Source: PNMQ01 sp964478775 (lineage in GTDB: Bacteria; Pseudomonadota; Alphaproteobacteria; Paracaedibacterales; CAIOTO01). Taken from it: a DNA stretch of 12,399 bases. The translations under genes and the position numbers were made by a program. Positions 1 to 7,065 of the stretch are shown here, piece after piece. Numbering within the stretch: position 1 is the stretch's first letter; each line of letters starts with the position of its first letter. The notes under the pieces are model-generated. The model was not told where the DNA came from, made no database searches, and was given only the letters and a program-made list of their open reading frames with translations. The DNA lies in contig CAYZJC010000034.1 of the NCBI GenBank assembly GCA_964478775.1, forward strand, positions 1-12,399, read 5' to 3'.

Positions 1-90
1 GTCGATTCTTGCGCACTTTTTCGGCGTAATGCCATGGTGCAATTTACTGATCATATCCCTAAAACAAACCCGCCACCTCAACGCTATTAA
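1..90 (+). CDS. Possible C-terminal tail of an upstream gene (partial, unidentified)
   Basis: Frame 1 is open from the first base of the window to a TAA at 88-90, giving about 29 residues that end in a proline-rich tail (PKTNPPPQRY). I do not recognise the family. If real, it ends 22 bases before the flavoprotein ATG at 113, a spacing that would suit co-transcription. Frame 2 is also open through this stretch and joins the flavoprotein in frame, so an open frame this short proves little. Confidence 0.3.
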   Translation, partial: VDSCALFRRNAMVQFTDHIPKTNPPPQRY

Positions 91-112
91 GAGAAGAAGA
101 AAAGAATTGCTT

Positions 113-1288
113 ATGAACCATTATGATGTCATCGTCATTGGTGCTGGTGCAGCAGGTTTAATGTGTGCCATTACCGCAGGCCAGCGTGGAAGAAAAGTTC
201 TTATCATTGAACACACTGACAAAATTGGTGAAAAAATCCGAATTTCAGGGGGTGGGCGGTGTAATTTTACAAATATCAATGCTAAAAAAAATAATTATCT
301 TTCTCAAAATCCGCATTTTGCAGTGTCTGCACTGTCAACTTATACGCCTCAACACTTTATTAATTTAATTGAATCGTATAAGATTTCTTATCATGAAAAG
401 ACGCTAGGGCAGCTTTTTTGCGACGGTTCAGCAAAGCAAATTATTTCTATGCTGCTAGATTTATGTGAAAAAAACCAGGTGTCCTTGCTCAAAAACTGCA
501 GTGTGAAAGATATTTCAAAAGAGGGCCAGTTTACCCTTAAGACCTGTCAGGGTGCATTGACAGCCGAGTCTGTTGTGATCGCAACTGGGGGGCTTTCTAT
601 TCCTCAAATTGGGGCCAGTGATTTTGGTTATCGCATTGCAAAAAAATTTAATTTAAAGCTAGTGCCTGTAAAGCCTGCCTTAGTGCCTTTAACTGTTACA
701 GAAAATCAGCTGGGGTTATGTTTTAACCTCAAAGGTGTGTCTGTTATGTCTGTTGTGACCAGCAACAATATATCGTTTAAGGAAAACATTTTATTTACGC
801 ATCAAGGGCTAAGTGGGCCAGCTATTTTGCAAATCTCTTCATACCTTACAGACTTAAACTCTTCTAAAATTTTCATCAATTTATTGCCTGACATTGACTT
901 AGCAAAACAATTTCTTGTTGATAAAAATATTAAAAAGACCCCCATTAACTACCTCAAGCAATTTTTAACGAACCGTCTTGTGGACCATTTACTGCTTGAC
1001 GACGAATTTCAAAGACCCATCACCGAAGTAAAGAAAGATACCTTGTTAAAGCTTGCGCAACATATACATAAGTTTGAAGTTCATATTGGGGGAAGCGAAG
1101 GCTATAAGAAAGCTGAAGTCACTGTTGGTGGGGTTGATACTGATGAGCTATCGTCTAAGACGATGATGGCAAAAAATGTGCCAGGGCTGTTCTTTATTGG
1201 TGAAGTTGTGGATGTGACCGGCTGGCTTGGTGGTTATAATTTTCAGTGGGCGTGGGCTTCTGGCTATGCAGCAGGTTCACGCTGCTAG
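113..1288 (+). CDS. HI0933/YhiN-family NAD(P)/FAD-dependent oxidoreductase
   Basis: This encodes a 391-residue cytoplasmic flavoprotein of the HI0933/YhiN (BaiN-like) family, a group whose physiological substrate is mostly unknown. The N-terminus is a Rossmann FAD-binding fold with the dinucleotide motif GAGAAG at residues 10-15, then the family hallmark SGGGRCNFTN near residue 45. The C-terminus carries the second hallmark, a GEVVDVTG stretch followed by GGYNFQWA and a small-residue helix that closes over the FAD. Length and both end motifs match a complete protein. An in-frame GTG/ATG-containing extension is open upstream to base 29 and beyond, but the fold in this family begins 5-10 residues before the glycine motif, so I chose the ATG at 113, with a purine-rich stretch (AGAAGAAGAAAAG) just ahead of it. 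Family assignment is firm; the reaction is not known. Confidence 0.9.
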   Translation: MNHYDVIVIGAGAAGLMCAITAGQRGRKVLIIEHTDKIGEKIRISGGGRCNFTNINAKKNNYLSQNPHFAVSALSTYTPQHFINLIESYKISYHEKTLGQLFCDGSAKQIISMLLDLCEKNQVSLLKNCSVKDISKEGQFTLKTCQGALTAESVVIATGGLSIPQIGASDFGYRIAKKFNLKLVPVKPALVPLTVTENQLGLCFNLKGVSVMSVVTSNNISFKENILFTHQGLSGPAILQISSYLTDLNSSKIFINLLPDIDLAKQFLVDKNIKKTPINYLKQFLTNRLVDHLLLDDEFQRPITEVKKDTLLKLAQHIHKFEVHIGGSEGYKKAEVTVGGVDTDELSSKTMMAKNVPGLFFIGEVVDVTGWLGGYNFQWAWASGYAAGSRC

Positions 1289-1405
1289 ATTTACAGACTA
1301 AGACTTTAAATCTGAAGATGATATTGAAACGCTAAAGTTTCGTTGAAAGACAATGTGAAACAAGTGTAATTTATATGTGGTACATTTTATATATAAGGCA
1401 GTGAA

Positions 1406-2755
1406 ATGGTGAGTAGGTTTACTTTAGTGATAAATGCAATTAAAAATGTTGTCTTTCATCCCTTGCAGCTGTTAAAAAGAATAGTTCCCCGTGGTTTGTT
1501 TGCCCGAAGTCTTATTATTTTAATGATGCCTTTGTTGATTGTTCAAATCAGTTTGGGCTATGTTTTTTTTGAACGGCATACAGAAACAATTTTGCGTACA
1601 ATTTCCAATAGTATTTCTGGAAATATTGCAATGATTGTTGTTTTACATGAACAAAAACAACTGCCTTTAGAACAACTTCAGGCCTTAGCTTCTCAGCATA
1701 TGGCTTTAGATTTAACGTTTTCCCCCGAAGGAAAGCTTGATAAAACAGGTCAATACCGCGACTCTTGGTTATATACTCCCCTGATGCAGGCCTTAGGTGA
1801 GTCTTTGAACGTTCCATTTTATGTACGTATAACTTTAGAAGATGTTATTATTAGTGTACAAGTGCCAACGGGTGTGTTTGATGTTAAGCTGCAAAGAAAA
1901 TTATTATTTAGTAGAACGACCCCATTAGTTCTAATCTGGACCACTGTTTCAGCAATTATTTTATTTATAGTGGCATCTTTATTTATGCGTAACCAAATTC
2001 GGCCAATTCGACGACTTGCGCAAGCAGCAGAGCAATTGGGGCGTGGTAATGACCATGTGCCGTTTAAACCTGAAGGAGCTGCTGAGGTTAGAAAGGCAGG
2101 GCAGGTCTTTATGTTAATGCGTGAGCGCGTGAAGCGCTTGCTGTGTGAACGCTTGGAAATGTTGGCAGGGGTATCTCATGATTTAAGAACACCCATTACA
2201 CGTTTAAAACTTGCAGCCGCTATGATAAAAGACACCCAGCAAAGAGAACAAATCACTCAAGATGTCGCAATGCTGCATGAAATGGTTGAAGGTTTTTTGG
2301 CTTATGCAAAAGGGGTCAGTGATGAAAGCCGTGTACAAGTCAATTTATATGACTGGGTAAGAGAGATTTTGCGGAACCATACAAAAATTCCTATTTATTT
2401 AAAAGGGGACCCTACAATTTTTATGGCAATAAAAACGCTTGCTGTTAACCGTTGCTTAACTAATTTAATAGTAAACTCTGAAAAGAATGCTCATACACTT
2501 CATATTAGCATTAAACGAGAAGGGGATATGGTAATCCTCGAGTTTGATGACGATGGTCCGGGTATTGCAGAACACGAACGTGAAAATGTCTTTAAGCCTT
2601 TTTATAGGATAGACCAATCACGTAACTTAGATTCTGTTGGAACTGGCCTTGGTTTAAGTGTCGCGCGTGATATTGTGTTGTCTCATGGTGGGGTGATAGA
2701 ACTTGATCAATCACACCTGGGGGGATTAAAGGTAAAACTGACATTCCCATTGTAA
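1406..2755 (+). CDS. EnvZ-like sensor histidine kinase, orphan in this window
   Basis: This is a 449-residue inner-membrane two-component sensor. One membrane segment lies at about residues 34-55 and a second at about 173-194, enclosing a periplasmic sensor region of roughly 115 residues with no recognisable ligand motif. A HAMP linker follows (about 195-247, starting RNQIRPIRRL). The H-box is VSHDLRTPITRL, with the phospho-acceptor His258. The ATPase domain has an N-box (NLIVNSEKNA, Asn357), a G1 box (DDDGPGI, 381-387), an F-box (FKPFYRID) and a G2 box (GTGLGLS, 412-418), so every catalytic motif is present. Overall order resembles EnvZ-type kinases that partner OmpR regulators. No response regulator gene is next to it, so the partner must be elsewhere. 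The ATG at 1406 has an AAGG ribosome site 7 bases upstream. The signal sensed cannot be read from the sequence. Confidence 0.92.
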   Translation: MVSRFTLVINAIKNVVFHPLQLLKRIVPRGLFARSLIILMMPLLIVQISLGYVFFERHTETILRTISNSISGNIAMIVVLHEQKQLPLEQLQALASQHMALDLTFSPEGKLDKTGQYRDSWLYTPLMQALGESLNVPFYVRITLEDVIISVQVPTGVFDVKLQRKLLFSRTTPLVLIWTTVSAIILFIVASLFMRNQIRPIRRLAQAAEQLGRGNDHVPFKPEGAAEVRKAGQVFMLMRERVKRLLCERLEMLAGVSHDLRTPITRLKLAAAMIKDTQQREQITQDVAMLHEMVEGFLAYAKGVSDESRVQVNLYDWVREILRNHTKIPIYLKGDPTIFMAIKTLAVNRCLTNLIVNSEKNAHTLHISIKREGDMVILEFDDDGPGIAEHERENVFKPFYRIDQSRNLDSVGTGLGLSVARDIVLSHGGVIELDQSHLGGLKVKLTFPL

Positions 2756-2790
2756 GGCACACAATGGGCTGCATGATGTTGAGCAGTGGA

Positions 2791-2808
2791 AAAATTGATA
2801 GCAATTTT
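2791..2808 (+). terminator. AT-rich hairpin after the histidine kinase gene
   Basis: AAAATTG and CAATTTT form a perfect 7-bp stem around a 4-base loop (ATAG), 35 bases past the kinase stop codon, followed by ACTTTTGATT. The stem has only one G-C pair and the T-tract is broken, so any termination would be weak. Its position argues against translation starting at the GTG at 2786. Confidence 0.3.
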
Positions 2809-2845
2809 ACTTTTGATTAAAAAGGAATTGCAGAAAGGGTATGTT

Positions 2846-3250
2846 GTGAAACAAACTGCAGGAATGCAAACCGACGATAAGCGTGTGAAGCAAGCTGTGA
2901 AGGTATCATCACAAGCTGACGGTAGTGCAGGCAAAGATAAGAAAAAAATCGTGACGGCAAATGGAAATGCTATGGCAAAATTGTCATTAGCAAAAAAGAA
3001 AAATGAACCTGTATTGCCTGAAGTCAATGTGCATTTAAAGCCGGTTAATGCAAAGAAAGCGAAAGTCGTTAAAGAAAAGGCTAAACGTAAAAAGTCTTCT
3101 CAAGAAGGTGAATTTGTTGCGCATGCAACAAGGGCACAGCAAAACGAATCTACACNNNNNNNNNNNNNNNNNNNNNNNNNNNNNNNNNNNNNNNNNNNNN
3201 NNNNNNNNNNNNNNNNNNNNNNNNNNNNNNNNGTTTGGCAAAAAAAATAA
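2846..3250 (+). CDS. Lysine-rich ORF running into an assembly gap; possibly the N-terminal part of the phasin
   Basis: About 103 readable residues precede the N run at 3156-3232. They are low-complexity and very basic, with clusters such as KDKKK, AKKK, KKAK and KAKRKK, interspersed with Ala, Val, Gln and Ser, and no membrane segment or signal peptide. I recognise no domain. I chose the GTG at 2846, which has a GAAAGG site 7 bases upstream; the GTG at 2786 is in frame but its coding would cover a hairpin. Read literally through the Ns, the frame stops at 3248-3250, 37 bases before the phasin ATG. If the true gap length is 1 more than a multiple of 3 instead of 77, this frame joins the phasin frame and makes one protein of roughly 267 residues. 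Lysine-rich tails on phasins are known in PhaF-type nucleoid-associated granule proteins, though there at the C-terminus. Confidence 0.45.
   Translation: MKQTAGMQTDDKRVKQAVKVSSQADGSAGKDKKKIVTANGNAMAKLSLAKKKNEPVLPEVNVHLKPVNAKKAKVVKEKAKRKKSSQEGEFVAHATRAQQNESTXXXXXXXXXXXXXXXXXXXXXXXXXXVWQKK
3156..3232. other. Assembly gap (77 N)
   Basis: Seventy-seven unresolved bases. The coding frame to the left (lysine-rich ORF) and to the right (phasin) differ by this length, so the stated length decides whether one or two genes exist here. The surrounding lysine-codon-rich, low-complexity DNA may be why assembly failed. Confidence 0.95.
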
Positions 3251-3287
3251 TGCCAACTCTCACCCATTTCAAACGGAGTATGCAAAA

Positions 3288-3650
3288 ATGGATAAGGAAA
3301 TGTATATGAATAATCAACGTAAAGTCGTAGATGCATTGTCAGATGCAAATAAAATGGCAATGGAAGTCGCAAAGACGCTGTCATCACTTCAAAATCAATT
3401 TATGAAGCAAGCATTTGAAGATATGAATATCATAATGAAGAGCATGTCAGCTGCACCAATGAGCCCAGAATCATGGAAAGTGCAAGCCAATGCGATGAAA
3501 GATTCAATGAGCAAGGCTGTTGAACATTCATCCAATATGTCAAATACAGTCATTAAATCACAAAGCGATTTATACAATAAGTTTCAAAACCACTTTCAAG
3601 ATGCTTTTGAAGAAATGAAGTATAATGTTGTCAACCGTAAGCGTTCATAA
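3288..3650 (+). CDS. Phasin family protein (polyhydroxyalkanoate granule-associated)
   Basis: From the ATG at 3288 this encodes 120 residues with the character of a phasin: an all-helical, Met/Gln/Ala-rich amphipathic protein without signal peptide or membrane span. The start, NNQRKVVDALSDANKMA, matches the phasin pattern of Q-R-K/R-N-x-x-A-L-x-x-A-N, and the rest consists of long heptad-like helices ending in a short basic tail (NRKRS). Phasins coat polyhydroxyalkanoate granules and control their number and size. A GGAG lies 9 bases before the ATG, supporting an independent start. However, the same frame is open leftward to the gap (FGKKNNANSHPF...) and looks plausibly coding, so the gene may begin further left and include the lysine-rich ORF. 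No PHA synthase or other granule gene is in the window, so function rests on family resemblance alone. Confidence 0.72.
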   Translation: MDKEMYMNNQRKVVDALSDANKMAMEVAKTLSSLQNQFMKQAFEDMNIIMKSMSAAPMSPESWKVQANAMKDSMSKAVEHSSNMSNTVIKSQSDLYNKFQNHFQDAFEEMKYNVVNRKRS

Positions 3651-3758
3651 CACCTAGATCGTCATCTTAATTTGTTTATGCGTCATGTCGAATCTTAATT
3701 GGTGATGCATGACTGTCTCAACGTGTCGCTTGTGCGTGACTGAACTTTATAAAGTGTT
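3651..3758. other. Convergent intergenic region, phasin / ruvX
   Basis: This 108-base spacer lies between two genes that end towards each other. It contains a perfect 12-bp palindrome, ACTTTATAAAGT (3744-3755), and a direct repeat of ATCTTAATT, but no convincing stem-loop with a T-tract on either strand. Confidence 0.5.
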
Positions 3759-4292
3759 TTAATTTTTGGGGTGTGAGAAAAAGTCAAGCACACCTTGCAA
3801 GATAAAAACTGCTGACATCTTGTCTATGGTTTTAAGGCGCTTGGCACGTGATAAATCGGCTTCTAGTAAAATACGGTTAGCCCCATGGGTTGACAATCTT
3901 TCATCCCACCAAAAAATAGGTAAGTTAAAAGGTGTGAGGTGTTTTTCACAAAACGCTAACACCTTTTTTGCTTGTGGGCCAAAGTCCGCATTTAATAATA
4001 AGGGAAGCCCAACAATAATAGCAGCAATACTATGGGTCTGTTTTTGCGAAGGTTGCCCTATAGTTGGAAATTGTTTTAGAACATTTTGAAACTGGGTATT
4101 AAACTGATGATGCCCCTCTATCAGTTGCACAGGTGAGGCAATTGTCCATGTGGTATCACTTACACTGACCCCAATGCGTTTATCACCAATATCAAGGCCT
4201 ATCAGACGACTGTTGCGGTTATTTTCTTTTAATTGTGAAAGCGTGTCAACTTGCACAACCGTGATAGGGCTTTGGTCCGTGTTGATGCTCAT
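3759..4292 (-). CDS. ruvX: RuvX/YqgF, putative pre-16S rRNA nuclease / Holliday junction resolvase-like protein
   Basis: A 177-residue cytoplasmic RNase H-fold protein of the YqgF/RuvX family, which in E. coli is needed for maturation of the 16S rRNA 5' end and in other bacteria has been shown to cut branched DNA or RNA. Family motifs are seen in order: GLDIGDKRIGVSVSD (Asp34 in the first strand), IIVGLPL near 93-98, DERLST at 130-135, and IDKMSA...LQGVLD at 156-170 (Asp157 as the late acidic residue). All expected acidic residues are present. The protein has about 29 residues before the fold, longer than usual, but the ATG at 4292 forms an ATGA overlap with the rlmN stop and has no better internal Met, so I keep this start. 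It is the last gene of the murJ-rlmN-ruvX run and is probably translated by coupling to rlmN. Confidence 0.9.
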   Translation of the reverse strand: MSINTDQSPITVVQVDTLSQLKENNRNSRLIGLDIGDKRIGVSVSDTTWTIASPVQLIEGHHQFNTQFQNVLKQFPTIGQPSQKQTHSIAAIIVGLPLLLNADFGPQAKKVLAFCEKHLTPFNLPIFWWDERLSTHGANRILLEADLSRAKRLKTIDKMSAVFILQGVLDFFSHPKN

Positions 4293-5383
4293 ATAGTTGA
4301 ATCCAAAGGCTCTAGGGTTTTGTGTTTTCTTTGCCGTTCACTTTCAGACTTTAGTTGTCCACAAGCGGCTAAGATATCTCTACCACGCGGTGTTCTGACT
4401 GGTGAAGCATAACCAGCGCGATAAACAATTTCAGAAAATGCGGCGATGCGTGTCGGGGTTGAACATTCAAATTCACTACCTGGCCAAGGGTTAAATGGAA
4501 TCAGGTTGATTTTTGCCGGAATGCCTTTGATCAGTCTTAGCAGTTCACGGGCATCTGCGTCGCTGTCATTGACGTCTTTTAACATGACATATTCAAAAGT
4601 GATACGTCGTGCATTGCTGCTGCCAGGGTAGCTACGACACGCCTCTATTAATTCTTTTAACGGGTATTTTTTATTGAGTGGTACCAAAACATTTCTCACC
4701 TCGTCATTCACTGCATGTAAAGACACAGCAAGGTTCACCCCAATTTCTTCACCACATCTTTGCATGAAAGGGACAACACCTGATGTAGACAAGGTGATGC
4801 GTCGTCTTGATAAGGACAACCCTTGATTGTCCATAATAATCAGCAAGGCTTTTTTTACTTCGTCATAATTATATAAAGGTTCGCCCATCCCCATCATCAC
4901 AATATTCGAAACATGGCGTTGCCCCACGGGAGATGGCCATTCATTAAAGACGTCTCTTGCAACCATCATTTGCCCTACAATTTCAGCACTGGTTAAATTT
5001 CTTACCAAGCGTTGTGTTCCTGTGTGGCAAAACTTACAGGTGAGGGTGCAGCCAATTTGTGAGGAAACACATAAAGTTCCCCGGTCAACTTCAGGAATAT
5101 GAACAACTTCCGCTTCTTGATTATCGCCAAATTTAAGTAGCCATTTTTGTGTGCCATCTGTTGATGTTTGTGCAACTGAGATATGGGGGCGTTCAATCAC
5201 ACATTGTTCTTGAAGCTGGGCCTTAATGGCTTTGGGGATATTAAGCATCTCCTCGAAGGATCTAACCCCATGGTGGTACAGCCAATTCCAAATTTGTTGG
5301 CCTCTGTATGAGGGGACATTTAAGGATGAAAGTAGGGCAGATAATTCCTCGCGACTTTGCCCTATAAGATTGGTTTTAATCAT
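4289..5383 (-). CDS. rlmN: RlmN, dual-specificity 23S rRNA (A2503)/tRNA (A37) C2-methyltransferase
   Basis: A 364-residue radical SAM enzyme that methylates C2 of A2503 in 23S rRNA and of A37 in some tRNAs. The [4Fe-4S] motif CxxxCxxC is at Cys112, Cys116 and Cys119 (GCTLTCKFCHTG). Two further conserved cysteines are in the right places: Cys105 in TLCVSSQ, 7 residues before the cluster as in E. coli Cys118, and the methyl-carrying Cys341 in AACGQL, equivalent to Cys355. GMGEPL (165-170) is the SAM-binding signature. The N-terminal YRGQQIWNWLY stretch is the usual RlmN accessory helix region. Nothing is missing, and the length is normal. It starts 20 bases after the murJ stop, with only a weak ribosome site, and overlaps ruvX by 4 bases, so the three genes are likely one transcript. 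Confidence 0.96.
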   Translation of the reverse strand: MIKTNLIGQSREELSALLSSLNVPSYRGQQIWNWLYHHGVRSFEEMLNIPKAIKAQLQEQCVIERPHISVAQTSTDGTQKWLLKFGDNQEAEVVHIPEVDRGTLCVSSQIGCTLTCKFCHTGTQRLVRNLTSAEIVGQMMVARDVFNEWPSPVGQRHVSNIVMMGMGEPLYNYDEVKKALLIIMDNQGLSLSRRRITLSTSGVVPFMQRCGEEIGVNLAVSLHAVNDEVRNVLVPLNKKYPLKELIEACRSYPGSSNARRITFEYVMLKDVNDSDADARELLRLIKGIPAKINLIPFNPWPGSEFECSTPTRIAAFSEIVYRAGYASPVRTPRGRDILAACGQLKSESERQRKHKTLEPLDSTI

Positions 5384-5403
5384 AATTATATTTTTTAAAT
5401 ACC

Positions 5404-6945
5404 TTAATTAATTTTCATATTCTTTTTAAATTGACCACGGTTCAATGCACCAGTCATGACGGCTGTGGCAGCAAATATTGCAATGCCCAACAGGCAAGCT
5501 CCACTAATAATAATACCTTTATACCAAGCAGATGAATGTACATACAGTTTTAGCACATTACGTAAAAGAAAGATAAAAGGAAGCCCAATGACAATGCTAA
5601 AGGCAAGTTTATAAAAAAACTGTCTTAAGGCTGCACTGAATACAAACAATGAACGTCTATGGAGAATGTAGCCTAATGTGATCGCGTTTACCCATGCAGA
5701 AATTGCTGTTGCAAGGGCAAGTCCTACATGTTTCATTGACTTAATCAACATCAAGTTCAAGATTAAGTTTAACACAACGCAAATAATTGCTGTGATAACA
5801 GGTGTCTTCGTGTCTTTATGAGAAAAGAAAGTAGAGGCGAAGATTTTAATTAATACGTAAGCAGGAAGACCTATTGCAAAGGCATGCAAAGCAGATGCAG
5901 TGGCGATAGTGTCACTGTATGTAAATTTACCGTATTGGTAGATCATGCTGACAATTGGAACGGCCCATATCATTAGTCCAACAACAGAAGGAATTGTAAG
6001 TAACATCGCAAATTCAATGGATTCATTTTGGGTTTGCAAAGCATCTTTAATTTTATTTTGCGAAACTTGTCGTGACATGAGGGGGAGAAGAACAGTGCTA
6101 ATGGCTGTGCCGATCACACTTAAGGGAAGTTGGTTTAAGCGTTCAGCAAAGTCAAGATAGGAAATATAGCCACTTGGTAGTTGTGAGGCTATAATCATGT
6201 CGATGAAAATATTCACTTGTACAATACCTGCGCCTAGTGCGGCTGGTCCCACTTTTTTGAAAAAGACTTTTACCCTTGGTGTAAGACGCGGCCTTCTTAA
6301 GGAAAGAGAGTACCCTTCTTTCATGCAAGGGAGCAACACCCAAACCCATTGAACGATCCCGCATCCTAAAACTGCGATTGTAAAGTTGAGGGCTGTATTG
6401 TTATTAAGAAGCGATGTTGTCATCACAAAGGCAACAATAAAAATATTTCCAATAACAGGCGATGAGGCAACACTGACGAATTTTTCTAAGGAATTTAGGA
6501 TGCCGCTGTAAAAAGCTGTCAATGAAATAAAAAAGATGAAAGGGAAGGTTATTCTGCTAAATTCTATCACTAAGCGCAAACGTTCACCTGTGAAACCAGG
6601 ACAGGTGATTTGAAAGATATAAGGCATGCCAATTTCTACGATAATCGTCAACAAACACAGCATGACACAAAGCCAACTTAAAATCATTTCAGCAAAGGAG
6701 ATAGCTTCTTTTTTATTGTCAGGTGAATTTAACAGTTCTGCAAACATCGGCACAAAGGACGCATTAAAGGCCCCTTCAGCAAAAATTCTTCTAAATAAGG
6801 AGGGAAGTTTAATAGCTACTTTAATAGCGTCAGTTACAGCATTAGCGCCAAGTTCCCTTGCAATGAGGATTTCTCTTAAAAAACCGACAAGACGGCTTAA
6901 AATTGTTAAGAAGCCGACCGTGAAAAATGATCTATATAAGGCCAT
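5404..6945 (-). CDS. murJ: MurJ, lipid II flippase
   Basis: A 513-residue polytopic inner-membrane protein of the MurJ/MviN (MOP superfamily) family, which moves lipid II to the periplasmic face for peptidoglycan synthesis. Hydrophobic segments run the whole length, consistent with about 14 membrane helices. The N-terminus carries the family signature: SRLVGFLRE (Arg18, Arg24), then KLPSLFRRIFAEGAFNASFVP around 47-65 (Arg52/Arg53). The pair of residues in AERLNQLP places Arg269 at the equivalent of the essential E. coli Arg270 in the central cavity. Length matches E. coli MurJ (511). The start at 6945 is directly before the first helix; the ribosome site is weak. The gene implies that the organism makes at least some peptidoglycan. 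Confidence 0.96.
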   Translation of the reverse strand: MALYRSFFTVGFLTILSRLVGFLREILIARELGANAVTDAIKVAIKLPSLFRRIFAEGAFNASFVPMFAELLNSPDNKKEAISFAEMILSWLCVMLCLLTIIVEIGMPYIFQITCPGFTGERLRLVIEFSRITFPFIFFISLTAFYSGILNSLEKFVSVASSPVIGNIFIVAFVMTTSLLNNNTALNFTIAVLGCGIVQWVWVLLPCMKEGYSLSLRRPRLTPRVKVFFKKVGPAALGAGIVQVNIFIDMIIASQLPSGYISYLDFAERLNQLPLSVIGTAISTVLLPLMSRQVSQNKIKDALQTQNESIEFAMLLTIPSVVGLMIWAVPIVSMIYQYGKFTYSDTIATASALHAFAIGLPAYVLIKIFASTFFSHKDTKTPVITAIICVVLNLILNLMLIKSMKHVGLALATAISAWVNAITLGYILHRRSLFVFSAALRQFFYKLAFSIVIGLPFIFLLRNVLKLYVHSSAWYKGIIISGACLLGIAIFAATAVMTGALNRGQFKKNMKIN

Positions 6946-7065
6946 GTAAAATTTATCTTTATATAAGGGATGTAATGGTTAATAGCACATTTAACCTATA
7001 AAAAAAAGCTTTTTCATGAGGTATGGTAATAATTTATCTTATTATTTTCTTTTATGCATACAATA
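6946..7065. other. Intergenic region between sfsA and murJ
   Basis: A very AT-rich 120-base spacer within a same-strand pair. It holds a loopless palindrome, AAAAAGCTTTTT (7003-7014). No clear promoter or Rho-independent terminator can be called, so it is open whether sfsA and murJ share a transcript. Confidence 0.4.

Noticed and set aside
29..112. N-terminal extension of the flavoprotein
   Set aside because: The FAD-binding fold begins at residue 4 from the ATG at 113; the extension is basic and unrelated to the family, and appears merely to lack stops.
1325..1344. GAAAC-GCTAAA-GTTTC stem after the flavoprotein gene as a terminator
   Set aside because: Only a 5-bp stem with no T-tract following; too weak to call.
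2786..2845. GTG at 2786 as start of the lysine-rich ORF
   Set aside because: No ribosome site precedes it, and a perfect hairpin (2791-2808) lies within the first codons. The GTG at 2846 has a better site.
3744..3755. ACTTTATAAAGT palindrome as an operator or terminator
   Set aside because: It is loopless and AT-rich, with no partner copy elsewhere in the window and no nearby regulator gene; it is only noted in the intergenic entry.
7003..7014. AAAAAGCTTTTT palindrome as the sfsA terminator
   Set aside because: The stem has no loop and almost no G-C pairs; it is expected by chance in such AT-rich spacer DNA.
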